In this document: in pieces, positions 1 to 7,793 of the stretch
Layout of the letters: each line of letters starts with the position of its first letter
Numbering within the stretch: position 1 is the first letter of the stretch
Assembly: GCF_030546805.1 (NCBI RefSeq)
Contig: NZ_JAUOPC010000020.1
Span: 1-51,466 of the forward strand
Length of the DNA: 51,466 nucleotides
Source: Cyclobacterium sp. 1_MG-2023
Lineage (GTDB): Bacteria > Bacteroidota > Bacteroidia > Cytophagales > Cyclobacteriaceae
Direction: 5' to 3'
Program-made: the position numbers and the translations under genes
The notes under the pieces: model-generated
What the model was told of the DNA's origin: nothing
Seen by the model: the letters and a program-made list of their open reading frames with translations, nothing else
Database searches by the model: none

Positions 1-1
1 T

Positions 2-58
2 GCGGTTGTAAACCAAGACCGAGCTTATGAAAAAAAATACATTCATTCACTTGCTTAA
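2..58 (+). CDS. possible C-terminal end of an upstream gene (partial)
   Basis: Frame 2 is open from the window edge to a TAA at 56-58. It encodes 18 residues ending AYEKKYIHSLA, whose composition resembles a soluble protein C-terminus. Frame 3 stops almost at once and frame 1 stops after nine codons. The stretch is too short to assign a family, and an open frame of this length can arise by chance. Confidence 0.3.
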   Translation, partial: AVVNQDRAYEKKYIHSLA

Positions 59-274
59 ACCATAAGAGAAGGGGGATTAGCTGAAATGGGGATTTTGTGC
101 TGATAGGATATTATTTCATCGAGCTGAGAAAGCCAATGGGAATGTCATACCCGTTAACCCAATCGCTACCAAATCCCTCTTAAAAAGGGGGCGCAGAGCT
201 TGTCCAGACCACAATCGAGAGGGATTTTTTCCACGAATTGTAAATTAATCGAAAATAATAAATAAAGGAAACTA
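59..274. other. intergenic, left part of repeat block R1
   Basis: No gene is visible. From about 166 there is a degenerate relative of the C-run/G-run element seen intact at 1645-1681. The stretch from about 226 to 271 (GATTTTTTCCACGAATTG and on to AAAGGAAAC) is nearly repeated at about 1678-1726, so the 405-bp tandem array is bracketed by a direct repeat of about 50 bp. Confidence 0.6.
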
Positions 275-1324
275 CCCCTTCCCCGGTGGCTGAGCGGAGT
301 CGAAGCCTTAGGGTGGTTTGATGATCGGGAATTTGGCTTAGCATATTTGAGAGGTGAAAAAATTTACTTTAACCAGCAAAGAATCTTTTGACCTCTTCAT
401 TTCTTTTCCCCTTGATGAAAAGAAACGAAGCAAAGAAAAATCCAGCCAGCAGAAAACTCCTCCCCGCATAGCCCGACGCCGCCTCGTTCTCTGGCATGCC
501 CCCGCGCTTCTTGCGATAGGATAATTTAAAAGGAGCTTTTATTGGAACGGTATAAATCAAAAGGTGCCACTCCTCTGGAGCTAATAATCGAAACTGACCT
601 CATATGCTACAAAAATACTGCTCCTCTGGAGCTCCTAAATTCTCAAGTAAATTATTAGATGGAATAATAAAGAAAATCACCCCTTCCCCGGTGGCTAAGC
701 GGAGTCGAAGTCATAGAGTGGTTTGATGATCGGGAATTTGGCTTAGCCCGTTAGGGAGGTTAAAGTTTTAATTCTCTTCTGCAAAGATATTTTTCACCTC
801 TTCATTTCTTTTCCTTAGATGAAAAGAAACGAAGCAAAGAAAAATCAAGCCAGCAGAAAACTCCTCCCCGCATAGCCCGACGCCGCCTCGTTCTCTGGCA
901 TGCCCCCGCGCTTCTTGCGATAGGATAATTTAAAAGGAGCTTTTATTGGAACGGTATAAATCAAAAAGGTGCCGCTCCTTTGGAGCTAATAATCGAAACT
1001 GACCTCATATGCTACAAAAATATTGCTCCTATGGAGCACCTTAATTCTCAAGTAAATTATTAGATGGAATAATAAAGAAAATCCCCCCTTCCCCGGCGGC
1101 TAAGCGGAGTCGAAGTCATAGGGTGGTTTGATGATCGGGAATTTGGCTTAGCATATTTGAGAGGTAAAAAAATTTACTTTAACCAGCAAAGAATCTTTTG
1201 ACCTCTTCATTTCTTTTCCCCTTGATGAAAAGAAACGAAGCAAAGAAAAATCCAGCCAGCAGAAAACTCCTCCCCACATAGCCCGACGCCGCCTCGTTCT
1301 CTGGCATGCCCCCGCGCTTCTTGC
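275..1324. repeat. 405-bp tandem repeat, about 2.6 copies
   Basis: The landmark CCCCTTCCCCGG occurs at 275, 680 and 1085, an exact 405-bp period both times. The unit has two parts. A (about 245 bp) contains a palindrome around GAAAAGAAACGAAG and the motif CCGCATAGCCCGACGCCGCC. B (about 160 bp) contains GCTCCTCTGGAGC-like hairpins. The third copy stops after part A near 1324. Short minus-strand ORFs inside (for example 369-560 and 1148-1336) are translations of the repeat and were not called. A diverged copy of part A lies inverted at about 43409-43505. Confidence 0.85.
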
Positions 1325-1484
1325 AAAATCATACATTAAAAGTTACCATAATTGGAAAAAACATGTTATGGAATTATTGGCATTTTCTCCTGTCATGTAG
1401 GCTTTGTTTGAAAGAAATACAGGCATTCCCATTGCAAAGAAGAAGGTATTTTAGACGCATTAAAGTGAATAACCACAATTCAAA

Positions 1485-1561
1485 CCGGTGGCTGAGCGGA
1501 GCCGAAGCCATAGGGTGACGTGAACGATATACCTTCCCCTTCGACACCGCTCAGGGTCCGG
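1485..1561. repeat. REP-like hairpin element
   Basis: An arm CCGGTGGCTGAGCGG... at 1485 is matched by its near reverse complement ending CGCTCAGGGTCCGG at 1561, giving an imperfect hairpin with arms of about 25 bp. Single arms of the same family recur inside each 405-bp unit. Confidence 0.75.
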
Positions 1562-1644
1562 TTATTTTAGAGAAATCGTTGGCCCTGTAATCTGGCTAAC
1601 GCAATGTAAAGTCTGTAAAGCAATTGGCAATCCTGAAAACTTAA

Positions 1645-1681
1645 AATCCCCCTTTTTTTCAAAGGGGGACAAAGGGGGATT
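1645..1681. repeat. C-run/G-run inverted repeat element
   Basis: A run of TCCCCC followed by T-rich sequence, then AAAGGGGGACAAAGGGGGA, makes a strong inverted repeat. A relative in the other arrangement is at 44753-44788. No gene is close enough for it to be an obvious terminator. Confidence 0.65.
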
Positions 1682-1736
1682 TTTTCCACGAATTGTAAAT
1701 TAATCCAAATATTAAATGAAGGAAACCACCTCATTC

Positions 1737-1804
1737 CCGGTGGCTGAGCGGAGCCGAAGCCTTAGGGAGACGTGACCGTTACTTCGACTTCGCTCAGGGT
1801 CCGG
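1737..1804. repeat. REP-like hairpin element
   Basis: This is the second complete copy of the CTGAGCGGAGCCGAAG hairpin family, with the facing arm ACTTCGACTTCGCTCAGG ending at 1804. It lies about 150 bp before the ThuA-like gene. Confidence 0.75.
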
Positions 1805-1957
1805 TAAAATTCATTACTTGACCTATATTTTTTAGCATATAATTTCAATACATCAAAAATTTAAACCATATTTAGGTAAGGTAACCGTCAAAATTAAAAT
1901 TGCCAATTATAATAATTGAAATTCAAATAAACTTTACATCAATCATTTTACCATATA

Positions 1958-2768
1958 ATGAAAAACCATAAATCCATCTTGGTCGCGCTTTTGATTTACT
2001 GTGTTGTAGGCTTACCTGTAACTATCTTTGCAACAACCTTAGGCCTCGATGAACCTAAGGAACAAAAACATGTGGTGTTTCTAATCAGTGAGGATCCTTT
2101 AAACTATGAAGCCCACCTTACGGTCCCTCCTTTTGCGGAGATGTTGGATAAAAAATTTGAAGACTTAAAAATAACCGTGCTCAAAGGTGAGGGCACATAT
2201 GGCGCCTATCGCTTTCCTAACCTTGAGATACTTAAAGAGGCGGATTTACTGGTGGTCTTTTGCAGAAGATTAGCACTGCCTTTTGACCAAATGACAAGCA
2301 TCAAAAATTACCTCAGGTCGGGTAAGCCATTGGTGGGTTTGCGAACAGCCAATCACGGGTTTTCGGTGAGAGATGAAGTGGAGCCCGGATTTGAAGGATG
2401 GTGGGGTTTTGTACCGGACATCTTGGGCTGTGAAAACAATGGTTATTTTCCTGAGAAATTAGGGACAATTGTAAGTGCTTTCCCCAATGCTGAAGGACAT
2501 CCAATTTTTAGCTAACATAGATTTGAATAATTGGAAAAGCAAGGGGCAGGTTTATAAAGTTAAGCCTATCATTGATCCAAATGCGGTGGTTTTACTCAAT
2601 GGCAAGCCAAGAGGGAAATCCGACATCGAACCCATAGCATGGACAAGAAATACAGCTTATGGTGGAAAGGTTTTTTACACCTCATTGGGCTATCCAACGG
2701 ATTTCAAACAAGCACCCTTTATTCAATTGCTGATCAATAGTATTCATTGGGCTTTGGAAAAAGAGTAA
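1958..2768 (+). pseudogene. ThuA-like domain protein, frameshifted
   Basis: The first frame (1958-2515) starts with a hydrophobic signal-like segment (residues about 7-26) and runs through HVVFLISEDPLNYEAH and PLVGLRTANHGF. These are typical of secreted ThuA-like proteins, a class I glutamine-amidotransferase-like fold common in Bacteroidota sugar loci. It stops soon after GHPIF. The expected continuation, ILANIDLNNW through KVFYTSLGYPTDF to HWALEKE, is in another frame and ends at 2768. Removing one T from the T5 run at 2505-2509 restores a single protein of about 269 residues. The frame is either truly broken or the run holds a sequence error. The Kelch-like gene begins on the base after its stop. 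Confidence 0.8.
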
Positions 2769-3794
2769 ATGAGTAATATGCTTCCTAAAATGAACAAAAG
2801 AAATTTCTTCCTCCCTTTACTTTTTTTTAGTCTATTGTCTATTGGCCTAAAAGCCCAAAACCCTTTACCCAATTGGGAACAGGTGAGTGAAAAGGCTGAC
2901 TGGCAAGCCAGGGATTCACAGGGGGAACTGGTTTATAAGGACAAGCTCTGGATTTTAGGTGGCTGGTTTGATTCCCATCATGCACCACCAAGAGATGTTT
3001 GGTCATCTGCTAATGGAAAGGATTGGAACAAAGTAGCATCCAATGCACCATGGATCCACAGTGACCTGCCCATGACTTTTGTTTTTGAGGATAAAATGTG
3101 GATCGCAGGTGGCTGGTACAATGGCCGGCTGGAAGGACATTCTGCCAGCAATAGCATCTGGTCCTCCACAAATGGAGCAGACTGGAAATTGAAAAAGAAG
3201 ACTGCCTCTTGGACACCTAGAATAGCATCAACCATAGTGGAATTCAAAGGCAAGCTATGGTTAATGGGCGGAATAGAGAATTACTATTTTGGGGATGAAA
3301 AAAGCCTTAAAAATGATGTTTGGGTTTCCGAAAATGGGAAGGATTGGGAATTGGCCACTGCCGATGCCGGCTGGTCTCCAAGAGCTTACCATCAGTCCGC
3401 CGTGCTCAATGGCAAAATGTATGTTTTTGGAGGTGGGAATTACACTCCTGAATACCATGCAAAAATCGATGTCTGGGTCACAGAAGACGGTATCAATTGG
3501 GAACAGGTAACCGAAGCTGCCCCATGGCATGAGCGGATATGGTTTTCATCTGTCGTGTACAGGGACTGCATCTGGGTAATGGGCGGCTGGTCCAATAACC
3601 CTTACAAAAATTGGGGAGATGCCTGGTACAGCAGGGATGGCATAAACTGGACCGAATACAAGCCGAAAATATCCTGGCCCGGCCGACACGAACATTCGGC
3701 TTTTGTTTTCCAGGATAAAATATTTGTTGCCGGAGGCATGCTCCCTCCCCTAGTCAATGATGTTTGGTCCTTGGACTTGCCTGAAGACTGGTAA
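2769..3794 (+). CDS. secreted Kelch-like beta-propeller protein
   Basis: The 341-residue product has an N-terminal signal peptide (hydrophobic FFLPLLFFSLLSIGL, likely cleaved after LKAQ). Met8 (MNKRNFF) is an equally good start. The rest is built from repeated blades carrying the pattern W-S-S/x-x-N/D-G-x-D/N-W (VWSSANGKDW, IWSSTNGADW, VWVSENGKDW, VWVTEDGINW, AWYSRDGINW), alternating with Kelch-type hydrophobic-G-G strands (WILGGWF, WIAGGWY, WLMGGIE, YVFGGGN, WVMGGWS, FVAGGML). That suggests about six blades, as in galactose-oxidase-like propellers. No catalytic residues are evident. Its start codon directly follows the ThuA-like stop, so the two were probably co-translated. A role in extracellular carbohydrate binding is inference only. 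Confidence 0.85.
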   Translation: MSNMLPKMNKRNFFLPLLFFSLLSIGLKAQNPLPNWEQVSEKADWQARDSQGELVYKDKLWILGGWFDSHHAPPRDVWSSANGKDWNKVASNAPWIHSDLPMTFVFEDKMWIAGGWYNGRLEGHSASNSIWSSTNGADWKLKKKTASWTPRIASTIVEFKGKLWLMGGIENYYFGDEKSLKNDVWVSENGKDWELATADAGWSPRAYHQSAVLNGKMYVFGGGNYTPEYHAKIDVWVTEDGINWEQVTEAAPWHERIWFSSVVYRDCIWVMGGWSNNPYKNWGDAWYSRDGINWTEYKPKISWPGRHEHSAFVFQDKIFVAGGMLPPLVNDVWSLDLPEDW

Positions 3795-3867
3795 AAACCT
3801 TTTTGCCTTGGGTAGATAAATCCTAGCTAAACATAAAACAGAATATAAAGTCCCCAAAACCTAAAAC

Positions 3868-3896
3868 CACACCCCATCACAAGATCACCACATCAC
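3868..3896 (+). repeat. degenerate ATCACC/ATCACA hexamer repeat
   Basis: Short stretch CCCCATCACAAGATCACC and flanks. It is one of five such low-complexity tracts in the window (also about 4450, 6101, 8060 and 14545), all between genes. Confidence 0.6.
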
Positions 3897-4026
3897 TTTA
3901 TCATCAATAAATTGATCCCTATTAACAAATAGATAAAAGATTAGAATGATTAATCATTCTCATTTAATATCAATATTGCTAAACCTCCATCATTAAAACC
4001 CAAGTCAAAAAAGAACAAACAATTAT

Positions 4027-4239
4027 TTAAATACCCATGCGCTTCTCAATCCGGATGAGACGCTGTTCATGATCTGAAACGTGATTCCCGACAAAATGCA
4101 TAAACTCATCCATCTCTTTCTGGAATTCTCCAAAGGAGTTTTTGAATTGACCTGTAACATCATTTAAATAGGAAATTTTGGCATCCAAGTTGTTCAAAGC
4201 CCGCTTTATACGATGTTCAAATTCTTCAAATTTTTCCAT
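4027..4239 (-). CDS. small coiled-coil protein, unknown function
   Basis: A 70-residue charged protein with heptad-like spacing throughout (EEFEHRIKRALNNLDAKISYL, then EQRLIRIEKRM), no signal peptide and no membrane segment. It is the only convincing gene between the Kelch-like gene and the peptide module. An AAGGAGC sequence lies upstream of the ATG but rather far away (about 18 nt). The family is not recognised. It could be a structural or adaptor protein. The composition argues against a chance ORF. Confidence 0.55.
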   Translation of the reverse strand: MEKFEEFEHRIKRALNNLDAKISYLNDVTGQFKNSFGEFQKEMDEFMHFVGNHVSDHEQRLIRIEKRMGI

Positions 4240-4449
4240 GCTGTTTGGTAGAATTAGCTCCTTTAAATATAGTGATTTTTTTTATAGTGGTTTTAATAAG
4301 TGTTTTTAACGTATATTTCATTCTAGTAGAGAGCTAACAAGGCCATTTTTATTATGCCCTGATTCCCAAAAAGATAATTCACCATTATACAAGATGTCAA
4401 ATTTTCAGTCCTAACGGGTGATAAAAAAGATAATGGCAAAAGAATGGTA

Positions 4450-4493
4450 CACCTCATCACTACATCACCCCATCACTCAATCTCTATATCACA
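4450..4493 (+). repeat. degenerate ATCACC hexamer repeat
   Basis: CACCTCATCACTACATCACC and further variants. It sits immediately upstream of the conserved regulatory region of the first peptide gene. The equivalent tract at 6101-6144 holds the same position in the second module, so the tract was part of the duplicated unit. Confidence 0.65.
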
Positions 4494-4550
4494 AATTACT
4501 GATTTTCTTCTCATTACAGTCTTCACACATGTTATTAACAAGATAAAAAA

Positions 4551-4622
4551 GCCCGTTCACGGGAAAACGAATCCGGTTCACAAGAAAAATGATTATTCCT
4601 ATATGAAAAATAATTTTAATTG
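4551..4622 (+). promoter_or_regulatory. putative tandem regulator site and promoter of peptide gene 1
   Basis: Two GTTCAC-type direct repeats have their TTCAC cores at 4556 and 4577, exactly 21 bp apart, so they lie on the same DNA face. A TTG at 4620-4622 lies 39 bp beyond the second core and 19 bp before a TAACCATA stretch, matching the spacing of Bacteroidota -33/-7 promoters although the -7 sequence is weak. The same layout recurs before the second copy. Two 9-bp repeats 12-13 bp apart is the geometry known for LytTR-family regulators; that assignment is inference. The first site also forms a small hairpin (CCCGTTCACGGG). Confidence 0.45.
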
Positions 4623-4663
4623 GTTTAATTAAAAAATCTTTTAACCATAAACCAAAAAATAGC

Positions 4664-4909
4664 ATGAAAAAGAAAATAACTTTACAAAAAGCTACGGTGG
4701 CTGTAGGGGTGGTAGCCATGAGAGTTGGACTATTTAACTCTTTTAATGTGGAAGCAGATGGAGGTTGTGGCTATTATAAAGAAAACGACTACTGCCAAAA
4801 TTATTATCCCAATTGTATCCATGTAGTAAAAAAATGCCGTGAAGAAGGAATTTTTACCTGCGAAGTTTGGATGCAAAACCCATGTAGTCTCGCATGTGGA
4901 GGCTTTTAA
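4664..4909 (+). CDS. NVEALA-type Cys-rich secreted peptide
   Basis: The 81-residue precursor has a lysine-rich start (MKKKITLQK), a hydrophobic segment (residues 11-24) and then FNVEA at 27-31, matching the start of the NVEALA motif that defines a Bacteroidota peptide family. The presumed mature part (from about residue 32) is short and rich in cysteine: C35, C44, C51, C58, C66, C74 and C78. The function of the family is unknown; secretion and processing at the motif are inferred. The stop is 8 bp before the start of the propeller lipoprotein gene, implying co-transcription. Leader and upstream DNA are nearly repeated at 6326, but the mature part there is different. Confidence 0.8.
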   Translation: MKKKITLQKATVAVGVVAMRVGLFNSFNVEADGGCGYYKENDYCQNYYPNCIHVVKKCREEGIFTCEVWMQNPCSLACGGF

Positions 4910-4917
4910 GAAAAACA

Positions 4918-6072
4918 ATGAATTCTTTCTCTCAAACATTACCCGGAATTATCTTTAGTTTTTTATTTCTCTGCTCCTGCTCAAATACATCCAATAACAA
5001 TAATTTGGGTTCCCAAAATATGGCAATTCCCATACCTGAAGAAAATATCGAAAGATTTTCAGAAGTTTTTAATAAAGTAAATTATATAACTGTCCAATTA
5101 CCACTTGAATCAGCCATTGGCCAGGCCGATAAAGTAATTATAACTGAAGATAATATATTCATTGGAGACTTTTACCAAAATCCCAAAGTAATTATCCTTG
5201 ACAAGGAGGGTAATTTCCTAAGCAGTATCAACGCATTTGGGGAAGGACCGGGGGAGTACACTCAAATTAACGACTTTGTCATACATCATGAAGACCCGAA
5301 AGTACTTATTTTATCTACCAAAAAAATATTGACATTCGATTTCAATGGAAATTTCGTTGAAGATTTAGACAGACCAATAAGTGGTGGATATAAATTCTTA
5401 GCTACCAAAAAGGACGAGTTGATATTTTACGTTCCTCCAAACATTTCGTCGGCTGACCCTAAGCATGGCGATAATATATTATTTTCATATGAAAACCAAA
5501 AAGTCCATCCTTTTTTTACCTCTAAATTTATGGAAGAAAAAATTCCGTTTTTTGCCGACAGGAATATCTTGGTCTACTTAGACAACAAAACTTTCTTTAC
5601 AAAGCATTTTTCCGATACAATCTACGTATTTGAAGGTAAGGAATTGAAAGAAAAGATGTATTTGGATTTTGAGAATTCTAAAAAGCTAAAGTTAAATATA
5701 TTTCAGGAACATGACTCAAATATTCTCAATAACTTGGAGTACATGCAAGACTATGTATACCACATGCCCAATTTACACCTATCCGGAAAATATTTGGTCA
5801 CTTGTTTTAGGGAGAAAAATTACAGAAGTACACTACTCTATAATAGAACAAAAAAAACCTCTAAATCCATCTCCAATGCTACCAATGATTTAGATGGATT
5901 ATTACCTTATTTAAATGTTAAATATTTATCCGATAAAACACTTATTAGCGTTCATTATCCCGATGAATTTATTACAATTGAACAGATGGAAAATTCTGAC
6001 CATCCCCTGCTTGAGTCACTACAACAAGAAACAGTGTCTTTTGTTTTTGCCATATATCAAATAAAGGATTAA
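4918..6072 (+). CDS. 6-bladed beta-propeller lipoprotein (BF3164/TolB-like type), copy 1
   Basis: The start at 4918 is preferred to the in-frame ATG at 4894 because it gives a clean lipoprotein signal (hydrophobic GIIFSFLFL, then C-S-C with Cys21 as lipidation site) and avoids overlap with the peptide gene. The 384-residue product has the typical layout of Bacteroidota 6-bladed propeller lipoproteins: a PLESAIGQADKVIITEDNIF first blade, DKEGNFLSSINAFGEGPGEY (the conserved GxGPGEY turn), then further strands with Tyr/Phe-rich hairpins. Such proteins are often encoded beside NVEALA peptides, as here. No enzymatic residues are evident. A role in binding, maturing or sensing the peptide at the cell surface is inference. 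Confidence 0.8.
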   Translation: MNSFSQTLPGIIFSFLFLCSCSNTSNNNNLGSQNMAIPIPEENIERFSEVFNKVNYITVQLPLESAIGQADKVIITEDNIFIGDFYQNPKVIILDKEGNFLSSINAFGEGPGEYTQINDFVIHHEDPKVLILSTKKILTFDFNGNFVEDLDRPISGGYKFLATKKDELIFYVPPNISSADPKHGDNILFSYENQKVHPFFTSKFMEEKIPFFADRNILVYLDNKTFFTKHFSDTIYVFEGKELKEKMYLDFENSKKLKLNIFQEHDSNILNNLEYMQDYVYHMPNLHLSGKYLVTCFREKNYRSTLLYNRTKKTSKSISNATNDLDGLLPYLNVKYLSDKTLISVHYPDEFITIEQMENSDHPLLESLQQETVSFVFAIYQIKD

Positions 6073-6100
6073 CCAATTCCTTAAGAACTCCTCTTCAGTA

Positions 6101-6144
6101 GATCACAAGGTCACTAAATCACCACATCACAACATCACTCAATC
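6101..6144 (+). repeat. degenerate ATCACC hexamer repeat
   Basis: GATCACAAGGTCACTAAATC and following variants, directly upstream of the second regulatory region and in the same relative place as the tract at 4450. Confidence 0.65.
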
Positions 6145-6212
6145 TAAACACCCCAAATTCCTGATTTTCTTCTCATTACAGTCTTCACACAGATTAATAC
6201 CAAGGTAATAAT

Positions 6213-6284
6213 GCCCATTCACGGAAAAAAGCAACCAGTTCACGATAAATATAATTAATCGTTTATGAAAAATAATTTTAATTG
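6213..6284 (+). promoter_or_regulatory. putative tandem regulator site and promoter of peptide gene 2
   Basis: TTCAC cores lie at 6218 and 6239, again exactly 21 bp apart. A third TTCAC at 6184 is 34 bp before the first, as at 4522 in copy 1. TTG at 6282-6284 is 39 bp beyond the second core, the same distance as in copy 1. Flanking bases have drifted but these spacings have not. Confidence 0.45.
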
Positions 6285-6325
6285 GTTTAATTATACCTTA
6301 TTTTAACCATAAACCAAAAAATAGC

Positions 6326-6547
6326 ATGAAAAAGAAAATAACTTTACAAAAAGCTTCAGTGGCCGTGTGAGTAGTGGCCATGAGTGTTGGATTATTTAAT
6401 TCTTTTAATGTGGAAGCAGATGGAGGTTGTGGTTATATGTGTTGCCCAGGCACCTCATACTGTACTAATGAATCTGGAATAGTATGGTCAGAGGACAGAC
6501 CGGTTGATAGAGATTTTCCAGGTGATACCTGTACGAATCATCAATAA
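6326..6547 (+). pseudogene. NVEALA-type peptide, second copy with internal TGA
   Basis: The frame from ATG 6326 to TAA 6545-6547 encodes 73 codons, but codon 15 (6368-6370) is TGA where the first copy has GGG. The leader before and after is otherwise nearly identical (MKKKITLQKA, then GLFNSFNVEADGGCGY). The presumed mature part differs completely from copy 1 after that point and has cysteines at 35, 39, 40, 46 and 69. An in-frame ATG at 6380 would restart translation but would lose the positively charged start of the signal. Probably a recently inactivated gene. Confidence 0.75.
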
Positions 6548-6570
6548 TCTATGGTAAATAGTAAATAAAA

Positions 6571-6648
6571 GGCTTCACGATAAGAGTTATTTTATATCTA
6601 GATTTATTTAGGTTAGTTAGAATCTTTCGGTTTATCGTGAAGCTTTTT
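6571..6648 (+). terminator. long-loop hairpin with T tract between peptide and propeller genes
   Basis: GCTTCACGATAA (6572-6583) pairs perfectly with TTATCGTGAAGC (6632-6643), followed by TTTTT (6644-6648). The loop is about 48 nt and contains the palindrome ATCTAGAT. The stem and T tract resemble an intrinsic terminator or attenuator, and the start of the propeller gene is only 26 bp further on. The first module has no equivalent. Confidence 0.5.
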
Positions 6649-6673
6649 AGCAAATTGTAAATTTAATACTGTT

Positions 6674-7786
6674 GTGAAATTAACTAAAAAATCAAATCAG
6701 GTTTTATTAAATGCGGCAATGTTAATCATTATACTATTGTCCTTATCGAATTGTTCAGAAGACAAATTGAAATCTGATAATTTAAAAAGCTTTACTGAAA
6801 AAACGATACCTAGAACAGTAAACCTGGCTGGCAAAAAATACTTTTTTGAGGAAATAAAAGTGCCGCTTAAAATTTTCATTAAAAACAATAAATTAATCAT
6901 TGGCGAAAGCAGAAGGGTACCTGAAGATTTTCCTCCAATTCATGTCCTCGATGCAAAAAAAATGAAATATTTGCGGCCTTTCGGTAAAAGAGGCTTTGGA
7001 CCTGGTGAAGTTTCTGACGTATCAGGAATTGATTTAGGTGCCAATGATAATACTTTCTGGGTTTATAGCGCCATGTCAAAACATTTTTCAGAATTCGCCC
7101 TTAATGATTCGACATCCTTGTCAAAAAATCAGATCAAACAAGAAGGAGACTTCTTTATGGCTATGGCCATGGCTTGGTCCTCCGATAGTACAGTTATGTG
7201 CCGCATGGTAAATGACCCCCATCAGTTTGTAGAATTTTCGATTGATGGCAGGCGCTTAGCAAATTATGGAAAATGGGAAGATCATTTAGTAAGAGAAGAC
7301 CTAACGAATTATATGATGTCGGATCTTCATTTGGGTTGGTATAAAGGAAACCAGCTAAATAATATTTATGCATCTGCTGGTGGTTATAGAGATAGGATTG
7401 AAATTTTAAACAAAGAGAACGGAAGCATTTATATCACAGATGGCCCCTTCAATTACATTCCCAAATTTACTATTGTGAATTCTAGTGGCTCATCTGGTGC
7501 ATTAATTGTAGATATAGCCGAACCCTTGGCCTATTTGGACATTGCCATATCTAAAAACTATATTTTTGGTTTATATACCGGTAAAACTGAAAAACAATTA
7601 AGGGAAAGTAGTGAAATCGCCAATGATATCTATGTTTTTGACCTGGAAGGTAATATCATATGTAAATTTATATTGGATATTTCAATCAGAGGATTGGCTG
7701 TAGACGAAGCGTCCCAAAAAATATATGGCATCACTACAGATGAAGATCCAGGAATTGCTGTTTTTGACTTACCTGACCTAAAATAA
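6674..7786 (+). CDS. 6-bladed beta-propeller lipoprotein, copy 2
   Basis: The 370-residue product starts at GTG 6674 and has a lipoprotein signal (LLNAAMLIIILLSLSNC, lipidation at Cys27). It carries the same landmarks as the first propeller, including the GKRGFGPGEV turn after the first blade and a C-terminal DEDPGIAVFDLPDL strand. Sequence similarity to copy 1 is limited, so this is an old or imported paralogue rather than a fresh duplicate, although the upstream regulatory and leader DNA is very similar between modules. Function as for copy 1 is unproven. A remnant of a third C-terminal end lies at 8125-8166. Confidence 0.8.
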   Translation: MKLTKKSNQVLLNAAMLIIILLSLSNCSEDKLKSDNLKSFTEKTIPRTVNLAGKKYFFEEIKVPLKIFIKNNKLIIGESRRVPEDFPPIHVLDAKKMKYLRPFGKRGFGPGEVSDVSGIDLGANDNTFWVYSAMSKHFSEFALNDSTSLSKNQIKQEGDFFMAMAMAWSSDSTVMCRMVNDPHQFVEFSIDGRRLANYGKWEDHLVREDLTNYMMSDLHLGWYKGNQLNNIYASAGGYRDRIEILNKENGSIYITDGPFNYIPKFTIVNSSGSSGALIVDIAEPLAYLDIAISKNYIFGLYTGKTEKQLRESSEIANDIYVFDLEGNIICKFILDISIRGLAVDEASQKIYGITTDEDPGIAVFDLPDLK

Positions 7787-7793
7787 TACCTCA

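Noticed and set aside
369-1336. Minus-strand ORFs of about 62 codons in the tandem repeat (369-560, 1148-1336)
   Set aside because: They are translations of the repeated part A; the middle copy does not keep the frame and no protein-like features appear.
4894-4917. Upstream ATG (4894) for propeller lipoprotein 1
   Set aside because: It would overlap the peptide gene and place extra charged residues before the lipoprotein signal; ATG 4918 fits better.
6368-6370. TGA as selenocysteine in the second NVEALA gene
   Set aside because: It falls in the hydrophobic signal segment where copy 1 has glycine, and no SECIS-like hairpin follows directly.
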